Positions 25,580 through 36,000 are shown, counted from the first letter of the stretch. The stretch is 64,000 nucleotides of DNA from Oerskovia jenensis (GCF_016907235.1 NZ_JAFBBO010000001.1:3162001-3226000), one strand, 5' to 3'. The notes: a model not told the origin generated them from the sequence alone. Translations and numbers: made by a program.

Positions 25580-26197
25580 ATGAGGCGTGGGACCGTGAGC
25601 CTGGTCGTCGTCGGTGTGCTGTTCGTGGGGGGATGCACCGCCACCCCGGTGCCGCAGGAGACGCCGGTCGTGGAGGCGACCCTGAGGATCGTGGTGCCGG
25701 AGCAGACCGCGCCCCGGGAGCTGGTCGACCCGCTCCGCCCGGTCGGTCCGCGCGAGCGTGCCGTCCCGGTGGACCCGGTGGACCCGTCGACGCTCGTCGA
25801 GCGAGGCGAGGGCCCCGAGGGCGCGATGTCCTTGCTGGGCGGGCTCCTGGCGGGCGACGAGCGGTTCGGCACGGTCAGGCTCGACCGTGGTGGGACGGTC
25901 GTCCTCGTCTGGCACGGCGACCCGCCCCAGGAGGCGCTGGCGACGGTCGCCGGGGCCTACCCCGACGTCCCGGTGCGGGTCGAGCCGCTCGCGGTGCTCC
26001 CCGGAGAGCTCGAGGGGCTCGCGGAGTCCCTCCTCGGGGACGACCGCTGGCCGGGGATCCGCGCGGTGTACGTCCGCGACGACCTCTCGTCGATCGTCGT
26101 CCAGGTCGGTTCCGTGCCCAACCCGCTCACGCTCGCCGAACGGCTCACGACCGAGGTGGGCTTCCCGGTCGTGGTGGAGGTCGACGCGTCGCGCTGA
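25580..26197 (+). CDS. Predicted lipoprotein of unknown function
   Basis: About 205 residues. A short signal peptide ends in the lipobox VGGC (Cys near residue 19), giving a membrane-anchored extracellular protein with a Pro-rich tether and an alpha/beta domain. I do not recognise the family. ATG 25580 is preferred over GTG 25577, because the GGGGGG tract at 25567-25572 is better spaced for it. TAGGGT at 25553-25558 could be its -10 element, with only a weak -35. Confidence 0.75.
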   Translation: MRRGTVSLVVVGVLFVGGCTATPVPQETPVVEATLRIVVPEQTAPRELVDPLRPVGPRERAVPVDPVDPSTLVERGEGPEGAMSLLGGLLAGDERFGTVRLDRGGTVVLVWHGDPPQEALATVAGAYPDVPVRVEPLAVLPGELEGLAESLLGDDRWPGIRAVYVRDDLSSIVVQVGSVPNPLTLAERLTTEVGFPVVVEVDASR

Positions 26198-26417
26198 GGA
26201 CTTCCTCGCGGCGCGTCCGCCGCGGGAGCACGGCCGTGCCCGACGGCGCAGCCCCCGCGGGCGGTCGTGCTCGCCCGGTCCTCGCACCCGGTGGGGACCG
26301 CTCGGCCCAGGGGACGTCGTGGGACGACGCTGCGGCTCCGGGACCCCGGGGTTACGGTCGACGGGTAGACGACGGCAACGGCCTCGTCCCCCGAACCCCT
26401 CACGAAGGAGCCACATC

Positions 26418-26858
26418 ATGGCAGTCCGCACCGCCCGCACCGCGTGGAACGGCACGCTCATGGAAGGGACAGGTCAGGTCGAGCTCACGAGCTCGGGGAC
26501 CGGGACCTTCGACGTCAGCTTCCCGCGCCGCACGGCCGAGGAGGCCCAGGGGATCACGAGCCCCGAGGAGCTCATCGGCGCCGCGCACTCCTCCTGCTAC
26601 GCGATGCAGCTCTCCGGGGTGATCGGCGAGGCCGGTGGCACGCCGGTCGCGCTCGAGGTCAGGGCCGACGTCACGCTGTCGCCGGACCCGGCGGGCGGTC
26701 TGCGCATCACGGCCGTCGCGCTCACGGTCCGCGGCGAGGTCGAGGGGCTCGACGAGGCCGGGTTCCTCGCTGCGGCCGAGAACGCCAAGGCCACGTGCCC
26801 GGTCTCCAAGGCGCTGACCGGCGCGACGATCACGCTGGACGCATCCCTGGAGTCGTAG
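26418..26858 (+). CDS. OsmC family peroxiredoxin
   Basis: A 146-residue protein of the OsmC/Ohr fold, which reduces organic hydroperoxides with two Cys. Both are present in typical contexts: AAHSSCYAM (near 59) and NAKATCPVSKAL (near 127). The N-terminal beta region and the SPEELIGAAHS helix are characteristic of the OsmC subgroup rather than Ohr. ATG 26418 has GAAGGAG upstream. The gene ends before a long hairpin shared with the convergent SDR gene. Confidence 0.93.
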   Translation: MAVRTARTAWNGTLMEGTGQVELTSSGTGTFDVSFPRRTAEEAQGITSPEELIGAAHSSCYAMQLSGVIGEAGGTPVALEVRADVTLSPDPAGGLRITAVALTVRGEVEGLDEAGFLAAAENAKATCPVSKALTGATITLDASLES

Positions 26859-26868
26859 CACCCCCGGC

Positions 26869-26928
26869 GCCGACCCCGAGGTCGGGCAGGCAGACCGACC
26901 GGGTTGCCTGACCGACCTCGGGGCCGGC
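26869..26928. terminator. Long bidirectional hairpin between osmC-like and SDR genes
   Basis: 23-nt arms (26869-26891 and 26906-26928) with two mismatches around a 14-nt loop, immediately after the OsmC stop codon and before the end of the converging gene. Confidence 0.75.
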
Positions 26929-26963
26929 ACCTGGACGTGCACCTGCGGCTGCTGCGGCGCGGG

Positions 26964-28004
26964 TCACGTCGGCAGGAGGGGCGGGCTCTGCGTGCCGGCG
27001 CCCTCGACCAGGCCACCGACGACCTCGGTGACCGTCGAGCGGGCGTCGTGCACGGGATCCCAGTGCAGCAGCCGCCGGGCACGTGAGGAGTCCAGGACCG
27101 GCACCGCGAGCGCGACGTCGAACCAGCCCGGGTCGAGAGGCACCAACCTGGCCGCCCAGGCGAGGGCGACCAGACGCCGCAGGGACCCGGGCGACACCTC
27201 GCGCAACCGTCCCTGCGCGACGATCGCGGCGACGTCGGGCCCCGTGAGGACGCCCTCCGCGGCAACGTTGAACGTCCCCGGATGGCGCCCCACGAGGATC
27301 TCGCGATACGCGTCCGCGAGGTCGTCCGCGTGGACGACCTGCAGGCGCATGCCGCGCGGCCACACGAGCGTCGGCAGGGTCCCCCTGCGTCGCAGCGGCA
27401 CGGGCAGGACGCGGCCGAAGAACAACCGTGACACCTCGCTCGCCGCATCGCGCTGGAACGTGAACGGAGCACGCACCCGGGTCACGACGATCCCGGGATG
27501 CTCGGCGTCGAACCTGTCGAGGAACTCCTCGACCTCGGCCTTCTGCGCGCTGGCGACCGAGCCCGCGATCCCCGCGGTCGGCCAGTACTCGTCGCGAGGC
27601 GAGTCGTCGAACGCGGGCGAGTACGCGCTCGCGCACGAAGCGACCACCAGGTGGCCGACTCCCGCCCGCGCCGCCGCGGCCGCGACCCGCCGCGTCCCCT
27701 CGACGTTGACGCGCGCGAGCTCGTCGCGGTCGTGCGCGGGATCGATCGCCCACGCCAGGTGGACGACGGCGTCGGCGCCGACGAACGCGCCCGCGAGCCG
27801 CGACGCCACGACGTCCTGCGGGTCCGTGAGGTCGCAGCGGACCCACTCGGCGGCGTCGAAGGGCGGGACGACCGTGCTCGATCCGTCCGCACGCGGCACC
27901 CGGCTCGCCACCCCGACGACCGAGGTGACCACGAGATCCCCGGCGAGCCTGCGCAGCAGGGCAGAGCCCACGTTCCCGCTCGCCCCGACGATCACGACAC
28001 GCAT
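26964..28004 (-). CDS. Atypical NAD-dependent epimerase/dehydratase (extended SDR)
   Basis: A 346-residue Rossmann protein. The dinucleotide site GASGNVG is at the extreme N-terminus, followed by an acidic strand end, the VVHLAWAID segment and VVASCASAYSP. The usual catalytic YxxxK is replaced: the Lys in ASAQK is present but the Tyr position is Ala, so oxidoreduction by the standard mechanism is doubtful. Related proteins are often annotated as NAD-dependent epimerases of unknown substrate. ATG 28004 has GGAGAC upstream. The gene is divergent from the ATPase/YhgE pair and convergent with the OsmC gene. Confidence 0.85.
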   Translation of the reverse strand: MRVVIVGASGNVGSALLRRLAGDLVVTSVVGVASRVPRADGSSTVVPPFDAAEWVRCDLTDPQDVVASRLAGAFVGADAVVHLAWAIDPAHDRDELARVNVEGTRRVAAAAARAGVGHLVVASCASAYSPAFDDSPRDEYWPTAGIAGSVASAQKAEVEEFLDRFDAEHPGIVVTRVRAPFTFQRDAASEVSRLFFGRVLPVPLRRRGTLPTLVWPRGMRLQVVHADDLADAYREILVGRHPGTFNVAAEGVLTGPDVAAIVAQGRLREVSPGSLRRLVALAWAARLVPLDPGWFDVALAVPVLDSSRARRLLHWDPVHDARSTVTEVVGGLVEGAGTQSPPLLPT

Positions 28005-28223
28005 GAAGTCTCCTCTCGACGCCCGTTTCCCCAGGCTACCGACCCGACCCCGACCCGGCCGGGGGAGGCGCGACCTTCACCCCGTCGATGCCCCGCCCAG
28101 GGCCCCACCGTGCGCCCCGCACCTCGTCCTGACAAGGTGCGCGCCGCCGAGGTCCAACGGAAGATCGACACGAGGCTCGACCGCGGCCGATCCGCACGGG
28201 GCTCGACACGAGAGGACACGACG

Positions 28224-29261
28224 GTGCAGATCGCGATGGACGACGTCCAGGTCGAGGGCCGGCGCTCGCCGATGCTCGAGGCCACCACCCTGACCCTCGC
28301 CTCGGGAGAGTGCGTCCTCCTCGCGGGAGAGCCCGGCCACGGGCACACAGCGCTCGCGCTCGTGGCGACCGGCCGCCTCGCCCCCTACACGGGAACCGTC
28401 ACGCTCGTCGACGACGACGGCACCACCTCGACCTCGACCGCCGACCTGCGCCGGGTCACGGCCGTGGTCGACGTCCCGGGGATCTCCGAGCCCGACGAAG
28501 CGCTCACGGTCGGGGACGTCGTCGCCGAGGAGCTCTCGCTCGCCGGACAACGGTCCCTGCCGGGTCACGCCAAGAGATGGCTCGACGCGCACGACCTGCT
28601 CGACCGGCGAGGGGACCGGGTCGACGAGCTCCACGGTGCGCTGCGCACAGCGCTCCTGTCGTCCCTCGCCTCCGAGCGCGAGGACGTGCGGTTCCTGGTC
28701 CTCACCCTGCCCGACCGGCACCGGAGCGAACCGTCGAACTGGTGGTCGGTCGCCGAGTCGCTCGCGGCGCTCGGCTACGGGGTGCTCGTGCAGTGCACGC
28801 GCTCCTCGGCCCGTGACCTCGGCGCCGACCTGCCCCCCGCCCGCGGCGACGACGCGCTGCGCGCGGCCCCGGTCGAGGCGCTGCGGACGCGGCCCGCGCC
28901 GGCGGTGGCGGAGGTGCCGGCGGTGCCGAACGCGGCGGCGGTGGCGGGCGAGCCGGCCGGTCCGGACGAGGCCCGGACCGCCGGAGCCACGGAGCCCGCC
29001 GAGACGACCGACCCGACCGACCCGACCTTGACCGCCGCCCGCGAGGCGCCGGGGCGCCACCAGGCGACGACAGCCCCTGAGCGTGAGCCGGAGCCGGAGC
29101 CGGAGCGTGAGCCCGATCCGGGCCCGGATCCCGGCCCGGGGCAGGGCAGCGCGGCCGACCCTGCGACCGACCCGGCGACCGACCCCGCGGCCGACCCGGC
29201 GACCGACCCCGCGGCCGACCCCGCGACCGAACCACCCCCCGACGAGGGGACCGACCGATGA
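28224..29261 (+). CDS. ABC-ATPase-like protein with degenerate P-loop, partner of YhgE
   Basis: 345 residues. The first 210 resemble an ABC ATP-binding domain: SGECVLLAGEPGHGHTALAL corresponds to Walker A, but the essential Lys is His. A Walker-B-like strand FLVLTLPD follows, and the signature motif is poorly conserved, so ATP hydrolysis is doubtful. The last 130 residues are disordered, Pro/Glu/Asp-rich, with repeats of DPATDPA. GTG 28224 has AGAGG upstream; ATG 28236 is an alternative. Its TGA overlaps the ATG of the YhgE/Pip gene, so the two products are probably made together and may form a complex. Confidence 0.75.
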   Translation: MQIAMDDVQVEGRRSPMLEATTLTLASGECVLLAGEPGHGHTALALVATGRLAPYTGTVTLVDDDGTTSTSTADLRRVTAVVDVPGISEPDEALTVGDVVAEELSLAGQRSLPGHAKRWLDAHDLLDRRGDRVDELHGALRTALLSSLASEREDVRFLVLTLPDRHRSEPSNWWSVAESLAALGYGVLVQCTRSSARDLGADLPPARGDDALRAAPVEALRTRPAPAVAEVPAVPNAAAVAGEPAGPDEARTAGATEPAETTDPTDPTLTAAREAPGRHQATTAPEREPEPEPEREPDPGPDPGPGQGSAADPATDPATDPAADPATDPAADPATEPPPDEGTDR

Positions 29262-31363
29262 CCGCCATCCGCCTCGGCATCTCCGAGCTGCGGCGCATCA
29301 GCGCCGGGACCCTGCCCAAGCTGGCGATCCTGGCGATGATCGTGATCCCCACGCTCTACTCGGGCCTGTACCTGTTCGCGAACGAGGACCCGTACGACAA
29401 GCTCGCGCAGGTCCCGGCCGCCCTCGTGGTCCAGGACCGTGGCACGACCGTCGAGGACGCGGTCGACGGGACCTCGACCGAGAAGAACTTCGGCGACGAG
29501 GTCGCGAAGCAGCTCGTCGCCGGTGACGGCGGGTTCGGCTGGGTCGAGACGACGCAGGCGGACGCCGAGGCAGGGGTGCGGTCGGGGCGTTTCGACGCGG
29601 CCCTCGTGATCGGCCCGACGTTCTCGCAGGACCTGGCCTCCTCGGGGCGCTTCGAGCCGCAGCAGGCGAGCCTGGTCCTCATCACCAACGACGCCAACAA
29701 CTACCTGGCGGCGACCATCGCCGACACGATCGTGGGCAAGGTCCGCGACGCGATCGCCGAGGAGGTGGGGACCGAGGCCGCGGACACGTTCCTCAAGGGC
29801 TTCGCGTCGATCCACACGAACCTCGCGAGCGGGGTCGAGGGTGCGCAGAAGCTGGTCGACGGCGCCACGCAGCTCTCCGACGGGACCGTGCAGCTCGTGG
29901 ACGGCACGGCCCGGCTCGCGGCGGGGGCGAGCGAGGCCGCGAGCGGTGCGGCCCGCCTCGCGGACGGGGCCGACGAGCTGTCGGCCGCGAGCGGCACCCT
30001 CGCCTCGGGCGCGGAGACGCTCTCCGACGGGCTCGACACGCTGCGCAGCAGGACCACGGACCTCCCGACCCAGACGCGGGAGCTCGCCGACGGTGCGCAG
30101 CAGGTCGCGGACGGGAACGCCCAGGTCGCGGGCTACGGGCAGCAGGCGGCCACCGCGGCGCGGGACGTCGTCGGGCAGCTCGCGAACGCGGACGCCGACG
30201 TCCAGGCGCTGCTCGACCAGCTCGTCGCGGACGGGACGCTCACGCAGGCCCAGGCAGACCAGATCCAGCCCGTGATCAGCCAGGCCATCACCGACATCAC
30301 CCCCGCGGTCGAGGACGCCGCTGCCACGGTCGAGGGGGCCGCCGGGAAGCTGGGCGAGCTCAGCGCGGGCTCGGCGCAGGTCGCAGCCGGGGCGGCGACG
30401 CTCGCGGGCGCCACGCCCGCGCTCACGCAGGGCATCGCGACCGCGGCGTCGGGCGGGGACCGGCTCGCCTCGGGAGCGGCCGAGCTCGAGGACGGTGCGG
30501 GCACGCTCGCGACCGGTGCGGGCACGCTCGCCTCGGGCACGGCGCAGGTGTCCGACGGCGCAGCCGAGCTCGCGTCGTCGAGCGTGACGCTGCGCGACGG
30601 GACGGCCCAGCTGCAGTCCGGCACGACCGAGCTCTACGACGGCCTCGCGGCGGGGCTGGGCCGCATCCCCGACGTCGACGCGCAGACGCAGGAGGACACC
30701 GCGAAGACGATCGGCAACCCGGTCGCCGTGAAGAAGGACACGATCGCGAACGCCGGCACGTACGGGGCCGGGCTCGCGCCGTTCTTCATGTCGCTCGCCG
30801 CATGGATCGGCGCGTACGTGCTGTTCCTGCTCGTGCGGCCGCTGTCGACCCGGTCGCTCGCGGCCGGTCGGCCGGCGTGGCAGACCGCGCTCGGCGGCTG
30901 GATCCCCCCGGCCGTGATCGGCGTGGCTCAGGTCGCGCTCATGTTCACGGTCGTGAAGTTCGCGCTCGACATCGACCCCGTGTACGCGGTCGGGACCGCG
31001 GTCCTGCTCGTGCTGGCGTCGGCGACGTTCGTCGCGATCCTCCAGGCGCTCAACGTGTACCTGGGTGCCGTGGGCCAGTTCCTGGGACTCGTCCTCATGC
31101 TCGTCCAGCTCGTGACCGCGGGCGGGACGTTCCCGTGGCAGACGATCCCCGAGCCGTTGCGCGCGCTGCACCGCTTCCTGCCCATGTCCTACACGGTCGA
31201 GGGCCTGCGGCAGCTCCTCTACGGCGGGGACCTCGCGACGGTCGCGCGCGACGTCGGGGTGCTGCTCGTGGTCCTCGCGGTCGCGCTGCTCGCCACGACG
31301 TTCGCCGCGTACCGGCAGCGGGTGTGGAGCCCGACGAGGCTGCAGCCGGAGCTCGTGCTCTAG
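29258..31363 (+). CDS. YhgE/Pip domain-containing membrane protein
   Basis: A 701-residue membrane protein. A membrane segment near 20-42 is followed by a long extracellular region (to about 500) with many 11-residue pseudo-repeats of the type LADGAxxLxxG that form an extended helical stalk, then about five C-terminal membrane segments of the ABC-2 type. YhgE, phage-infection-protein and EsaA-like proteins share this layout and are linked to secretion or membrane transport; the exact role is unknown. It is coupled to the ATPase-like gene upstream by ATGA overlap. A copy of the 42-bp palindrome lies 5 nt after the stop. Confidence 0.9.
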   Translation: MTAIRLGISELRRISAGTLPKLAILAMIVIPTLYSGLYLFANEDPYDKLAQVPAALVVQDRGTTVEDAVDGTSTEKNFGDEVAKQLVAGDGGFGWVETTQADAEAGVRSGRFDAALVIGPTFSQDLASSGRFEPQQASLVLITNDANNYLAATIADTIVGKVRDAIAEEVGTEAADTFLKGFASIHTNLASGVEGAQKLVDGATQLSDGTVQLVDGTARLAAGASEAASGAARLADGADELSAASGTLASGAETLSDGLDTLRSRTTDLPTQTRELADGAQQVADGNAQVAGYGQQAATAARDVVGQLANADADVQALLDQLVADGTLTQAQADQIQPVISQAITDITPAVEDAAATVEGAAGKLGELSAGSAQVAAGAATLAGATPALTQGIATAASGGDRLASGAAELEDGAGTLATGAGTLASGTAQVSDGAAELASSSVTLRDGTAQLQSGTTELYDGLAAGLGRIPDVDAQTQEDTAKTIGNPVAVKKDTIANAGTYGAGLAPFFMSLAAWIGAYVLFLLVRPLSTRSLAAGRPAWQTALGGWIPPAVIGVAQVALMFTVVKFALDIDPVYAVGTAVLLVLASATFVAILQALNVYLGAVGQFLGLVLMLVQLVTAGGTFPWQTIPEPLRALHRFLPMSYTVEGLRQLLYGGDLATVARDVGVLLVVLAVALLATTFAAYRQRVWSPTRLQPELVL

Positions 31364-31368
31364 CGACG

Positions 31369-31410
31369 TGTCAGAACGAGCGTGGCCTGGGGTGCTCGCT
31401 CGTTCTGACA
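31369..31410. repeat. 42-bp palindromic repeat, copy D
   Basis: TGTCAGAACGAGCGTG, a 10-nt loop, then CTCGCTCGTTCTGACA. It starts 5 nt after the YhgE stop and lies upstream of the next promoter, so it is well placed to terminate or process the YhgE transcript. Confidence 0.9.
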
Positions 31411-31428
31411 CCACCGGGCGGCGATCCC

Positions 31429-31457
31429 GTGACGGGGTCGTCGGGCCGGGATAGGTT
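31429..31457 (+). promoter_or_regulatory. Candidate promoter of the DIP1984 gene
   Basis: GTGACG at 31429-31434, 17-bp spacer, TAGGTT at 31452-31457. The start site would be about 40 nt before the ATG at 31503. Confidence 0.5.
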
Positions 31458-31502
31458 CGGACCGGTAGACCGTCCCGTCCCAGCACCAGGAGTCGATCAA
31501 CG

Positions 31503-31973
31503 ATGAAGCTCGCCGAGGCCCTCGCGCAGCGCGCCGACCTCCAGCGCCGGCTCGCCCAGGTGGCGAGCAGGGCGATCGCGAACGCCCGTCACCAGGAGGG
31601 CGACCTTCCGGCCGAGGACCCGGTCGCGCTGCTCGCCGAGCACGAGCGCACCGCGGCGCAGCTCGAGTCCCTGATCGGGCGCATCAACGCGGCGAACCTC
31701 GCGACCGAGGTCGAGCCCGGCCTGACCATGACGGCGGCGCTCGCGCGTCGCGACGTGCTGCGCCTGCGGCACCGTCTGCGGACCGACCTCGCCGACGCGG
31801 CATCGGCCTCCCATGACCGCTTCACGCGGACCGAGCTGCGGTACGTGTCGGGTGTGGACGTGCCCGCGACGCGGGCCGAGGCCGACGACCTGGCGCGAGC
31901 GCTGCGTGAGCTCGACACCCGCATCCAGCAGGTCAACTGGACGGCAGACGTCGAGGGCGACGGCATGGGCTGA
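31503..31973 (+). CDS. DIP1984 family protein
   Basis: A 156-residue, highly charged helical protein of the DIP1984 family found in actinobacteria and firmicutes; no biochemical function is established. The sequence is two long helices with the conserved LSEALxxRADLQRRLAQ-type start (here KLAEALAQRADLQRRL), a middle DPVALLAEHE segment and RTELRYVSGVDV near 115. It is probably a coiled coil and cytoplasmic. ATG 31503 follows CAGGAG at good distance. No operon partner is evident: the YhgE gene lies before a repeat and promoter, and the next gene begins 98 nt later with its own ribosome site. Confidence 0.9.
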   Translation: MKLAEALAQRADLQRRLAQVASRAIANARHQEGDLPAEDPVALLAEHERTAAQLESLIGRINAANLATEVEPGLTMTAALARRDVLRLRHRLRTDLADAASASHDRFTRTELRYVSGVDVPATRAEADDLARALRELDTRIQQVNWTADVEGDGMG

Positions 31974-32071
31974 GGCCCCGCGCACGGGGTCGAGCAGGTC
32001 CCGGTCGATGACTTCTCCGCGCCGAGCCGGTCTGCAGTACACCGAACACCGACCCCCGGGAGGACGGCACC

Positions 32072-32635
32072 ATGCGGAAGCTGACGTTTGCCATGAGCGC
32101 GAGCCTGGACGGATACGTCGCCGCGCCCGGCGACGACCTCGGCTGGAGCGTGCCGAGCGACGAGCTGTTCCAGTGGTGGTCCGACCGCGTGGACGCGACG
32201 GGCCTGGCGCTGTACGGACGCAGGCTGTGGGAGGCGATGAGCTCGCACTGGCCGACCGCCGACCAGCAGCCCGGCGTGACACCGGCGCACGCCGAGTTCG
32301 CCCACCGCTGGCGGGAGATGCCGAAGGTGGTGTTCTCCTCGACGATCAGCGAGGCCGACTGGAACGCCCGACTGGTCACCGGCGACGCCGTCACCGAGGT
32401 CGCCCGGCTCAAGGCCGGGGACGGCGGTCCGATGGACGTCGGCGGTGCCACGCTCGCTGCGGCGGTCGTGCGGGCCGGGCTGATCGACGAGTACGTGATC
32501 GTCACCCACCCGGTCCTGGTGGGCGGCGGCACGCCGTTCTTCCCGTCCTTGGACAACTGGGTGGACCTGGACCTGGTGGAGACCCGGACGTTTCCCGGCG
32601 GTGTGCTCCTGACCCGGTACGAGACCAGGCGCTAG
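32072..32635 (+). CDS. Dihydrofolate reductase family (RibD C-terminal-like) protein
   Basis: A 187-residue protein with the fold of DHFR and the RibD reductase domain. It starts with KLTFAMSASLDGYVA, followed by LYGRRLWEAM (the nucleotide-contact GRRxxE region), a DVGGATLAAAVVRAGL helix, and PVLVGGGTPFF near the C-terminus. Members are NADPH-dependent reductases of mostly unknown substrates and are not the essential folate DHFR. ATG 32072 has GGGAGG upstream. Confidence 0.9.
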   Translation: MRKLTFAMSASLDGYVAAPGDDLGWSVPSDELFQWWSDRVDATGLALYGRRLWEAMSSHWPTADQQPGVTPAHAEFAHRWREMPKVVFSSTISEADWNARLVTGDAVTEVARLKAGDGGPMDVGGATLAAAVVRAGLIDEYVIVTHPVLVGGGTPFFPSLDNWVDLDLVETRTFPGGVLLTRYETRR

Positions 32636-33055
32636 GTCTCCCCGGTCGCCCGTGCTCCGAGCTCGGGGTCGGGGTGCGGGCCGACCCGCAGTACCGTGGG
32701 ACCGGAGCGGACGGAAGTCGGTAGCCACGAGCGGGAGCGAGCACGACCCGGCCCGGGCAGGGCAACTCCAGGAGCCGGTGGGCAGGCTTGTACAGGGTCA
32801 CTCCTGGCACGGTGCAGCCCAGCACGGCGCACATGTGCACCGCGCACCCGGCACAGCGCACCACCGAGTGCTGGCCCGCACGTGGCGAGGGTGGGTCCGG
32901 GGACCTTCCGTCCGCTCCGCCCCCCCGGCGTGTCGGGCGGTCGACCGCGCACCGCCGTCGGGCACCCTGCCCGCCCGTCCCGCGCCCGGACCGGATCCCG
33001 GACACTCCCCGGACGCGCGTCCACCGCTCGGGGGAGTGGTGGGAGAATCGCCCAC
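32636..33055. other. 420-nt intergenic region, no gene recognised
   Basis: Very GC-rich DNA with many open frames on both strands but none with a family match or credible ribosome site. A small 6-bp hairpin (TGCGGG-CCGA-CCCGCA) lies near 32676-32691. The promoter and 5' region of the FAD/Fe-S dehydrogenase must be here, but I could not assign a convincing -35/-10 pair. Confidence 0.6.
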
Positions 33056-36000
33056 GTGACCGCTGAACTCGACGCCGCAGGAGCCCCCGTCCCGCCCGAG
33101 CGCACGACGGCAGACACCCAGCGCGCCGCCAAGGCGGCCGCTGCCGAGGAGGCCGCACGGTCCGCGGCCCACCGTGCGGTGGAGCGCGAGGCCGAGAGCG
33201 CGGCGGACGCCGCGCGCGAGGCGATCGCCGCTGCGCTGCGCACCGCGACGCGCGGCATCGTCGACTCCTCGACGCGTCGCCGGGCCGAGTACTCGACCGA
33301 CGCGTCGAACTACCGCGTGGTCCCCGAGATGGTGGTCTTCCCGGTCTCGACCGCCGACGTCGTGGCGACGCTCGACGTGACGCGCGAGCTGGGTGTCGCG
33401 CTCACGGCGCGGGGCGCGGGCACGTCGGTCGCGGGCAACTCGATCGGTCCGGGCGTCGTGATCGACTTCTCGCGGCACGTGAACTCGGTCCTGTCGCTCG
33501 ACCCGGAGGCCCGCACGGCGCGCATCGAGCCGGGCGTGGTCATGTCGACGCTCCAGAAGGCCGCGGCCCCGCACGGCCTGCGCTTCGGCCCCGACCCGTC
33601 GACGCAGAACCGCGCGACGCTCGGCGGCATGATCGGCAACAACGCGTGCGGTCCGCACGCGGTCGCGTACGGGCGCACCGCGGACAACGTGGTCGAGCTC
33701 GACGTGGTCGACGGCACGGGGCGCCGCTTCACCGCGGGCTCGGGCGACCCGACGTTCGCCGCGGTCCCGGGTCTCGCGCAGCTCGTCAAGGACAACCTGG
33801 CGCTCATCCGTACCGAGTTCGGGCGGTTCGGTCGCCAGGTCTCGGGGTACTCGGTCGAGCACCTGCTGCCGGAGAACGGCTCGGACCTCGCGAAGTTCCT
33901 CGTGGGCTCCGAGGGCACGCTCGTCACGATCCTCGAGGCCACGGTCGCCCTGGTCCCGGTCCCGAGCGCGCCCACGCTCGTCGTCCTCGCCTACGAGGAC
34001 ATGCCCACCGCGGCCGACGACGTCCCCGCCCTCCTCTCGCTGAGCCCGCTCGCGGTCGAGGGCCTCGACGCGCGCCTCGTCGACGTGGTGCGCCGCGCCA
34101 AGGGCGCGGGTTCGGTCCCCGAGCTCCCGCCGGGCGGGGGCTGGATGATGGTCGAGGTCGGGGGAGCGACCCCCGAGGAGGCGTACGCGAACGCCGAGGC
34201 GATCGTCGCGGCCTCCGCGTCGACGTCCACGCGCATCCTGCCCGCAGGTCCCGACGCCACGGCCATGTGGCAGATCCGGGCCGACGGCGCCGGGCTGGCC
34301 GGGCGCACGCCCGCGGGCGAGCAGGCGTGGCCGGGCTGGGAGGACTCCGCCGTCCCGCCGGTGAAGCTGGGCTCCTACCTGCGCGACCTCGACGCGCTCA
34401 TGGCGCGCTACGGCGTCGACGGCCTGCCGTACGGGCACTTCGGCGACGGGTGCGTGCACCTGCGCATCGACATCCCGCTCGAGACGTCGGGTTCGGTGCT
34501 GCGCACCTTCATGACCGAGGCCGCCGAGCTCGTGGCCAAGTACGGCGGCTCGCTGTCCGGTGAGCACGGCGACGGCCGCGCGCGCTCGGAGCTGCTGCCC
34601 GTCATGTACTCGCCCGAGGCCATCTCGCTGTTCGAGCAGGTCAAGGCGCTGTTCGACCCGCAGGACGTGCTCAACCCCGGGGTGATCGTGCGACCCAACG
34701 CGGTCGACGCGGACCTGCGCCGCCCCAAGGCGCTGCCCGTGCTGCCGACCAAGGGCGGCTTCTCGTTCAGCCACGACCACGGGGACATGACCCAGGCCGT
34801 GCACCGCTGCGTCGGCGTCGGCAAGTGCCGCGCGGACTCGTCGGCGTCGGGCGGGTTCATGTGCCCCTCGTACCAGGCGACCAAGGACGAGAAGGACGTC
34901 ACGCGCGGCCGTGCGCGCGTGCTGCAGGACGCGATCAACGGCACGCTCGTGGGCGGCCTCACGTCGCCCGAGGTGCGCGACTCGCTCGACCTGTGCCTGT
35001 CGTGCAAGGCGTGCTCGGCCGACTGCCCGGCGGGCGTCGACATGGCCCAGTACAAGGCCGAGGTCCTGCACCGCACCTACCAGGGCAAGCTGCGCCCCAT
35101 GAACCACTACGCGCTGGGCTGGCTGCCGCGCTGGGCGCGCCTCGCGGGCATGATGCCGCGCGTCATCAACGCGGTGCTCGGCATCCGGCCGCTCGCGAAG
35201 CTCGTGCTCAGCCTCGGCGGCATGGACCCGCGCCGCGAGGTGCCGAGGTTCGCCGAGGTCCCCTTCCGCACGTGGTGGAAGCGCGGGGGCGCGACGAACG
35301 GGGTGCCGGGGCTCGCCGTCGGGCAGACGCCCGGTCGGCCCAAGGCCGGCAAGAGGCCGCAGGTCGTGCTGTGGACCGACTCGTTCAGCGACGCGCTCGC
35401 GCCCTCGGTGCCGCAGTCCGCGGTCACGGTGCTCGACGCCGCGGGCTACGACGTGATCGTGCCCGACCAGCAGGCCTGCTGCGGCCTCACCTGGATCAGC
35501 ACGGGCCAGCTCGACGGCGCCCGCAAGCGCCTCGAGAACCTGCTCCAGGTCCTGGGGCCGTTCGCGGTCAACGGGATCCCGATCGTCGGGCTCGAGCCGT
35601 CATGCACCGCGGTGCTGCGCTCCGACCTGCTCGACCTCTTCCCCGACGACCCGCGCGCCAAGGCCGTCGCGGGCGCGACCCACACGGTCGCCGAGCTCCT
35701 CACGCGCCCCGAGACCCGGCCCGCGCCCGAGACCGGGTGGAAGGTCCCCGACCTGTCCGACGTCACGGCCGTCGTCCAGCCGCACTGCCACCAGCACTCC
35801 GTCATGGGCTTCGCGGCCGACGAGAAGCTCCTGCGGGGGGCCGGCGCCACGATCGACACGCTCGCCGGGTGCTGCGGCCTCGCCGGGAACTTCGGCATGG
35901 AGAAGGGCCACTACGACGTGTCCGTGGCGGTCGCGGAGAACGCGCTCCTGCCCGCGCTGCGGGCCGCCGGGCCGAACGACATCTTCCTGGCCGACGGGTT

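Noticed and set aside
32636-33055. Small genes in the gap before the FAD/Fe-S dehydrogenase
   Set aside because: Several open frames exist on both strands but all are compositional, without ribosome site or recognisable product.
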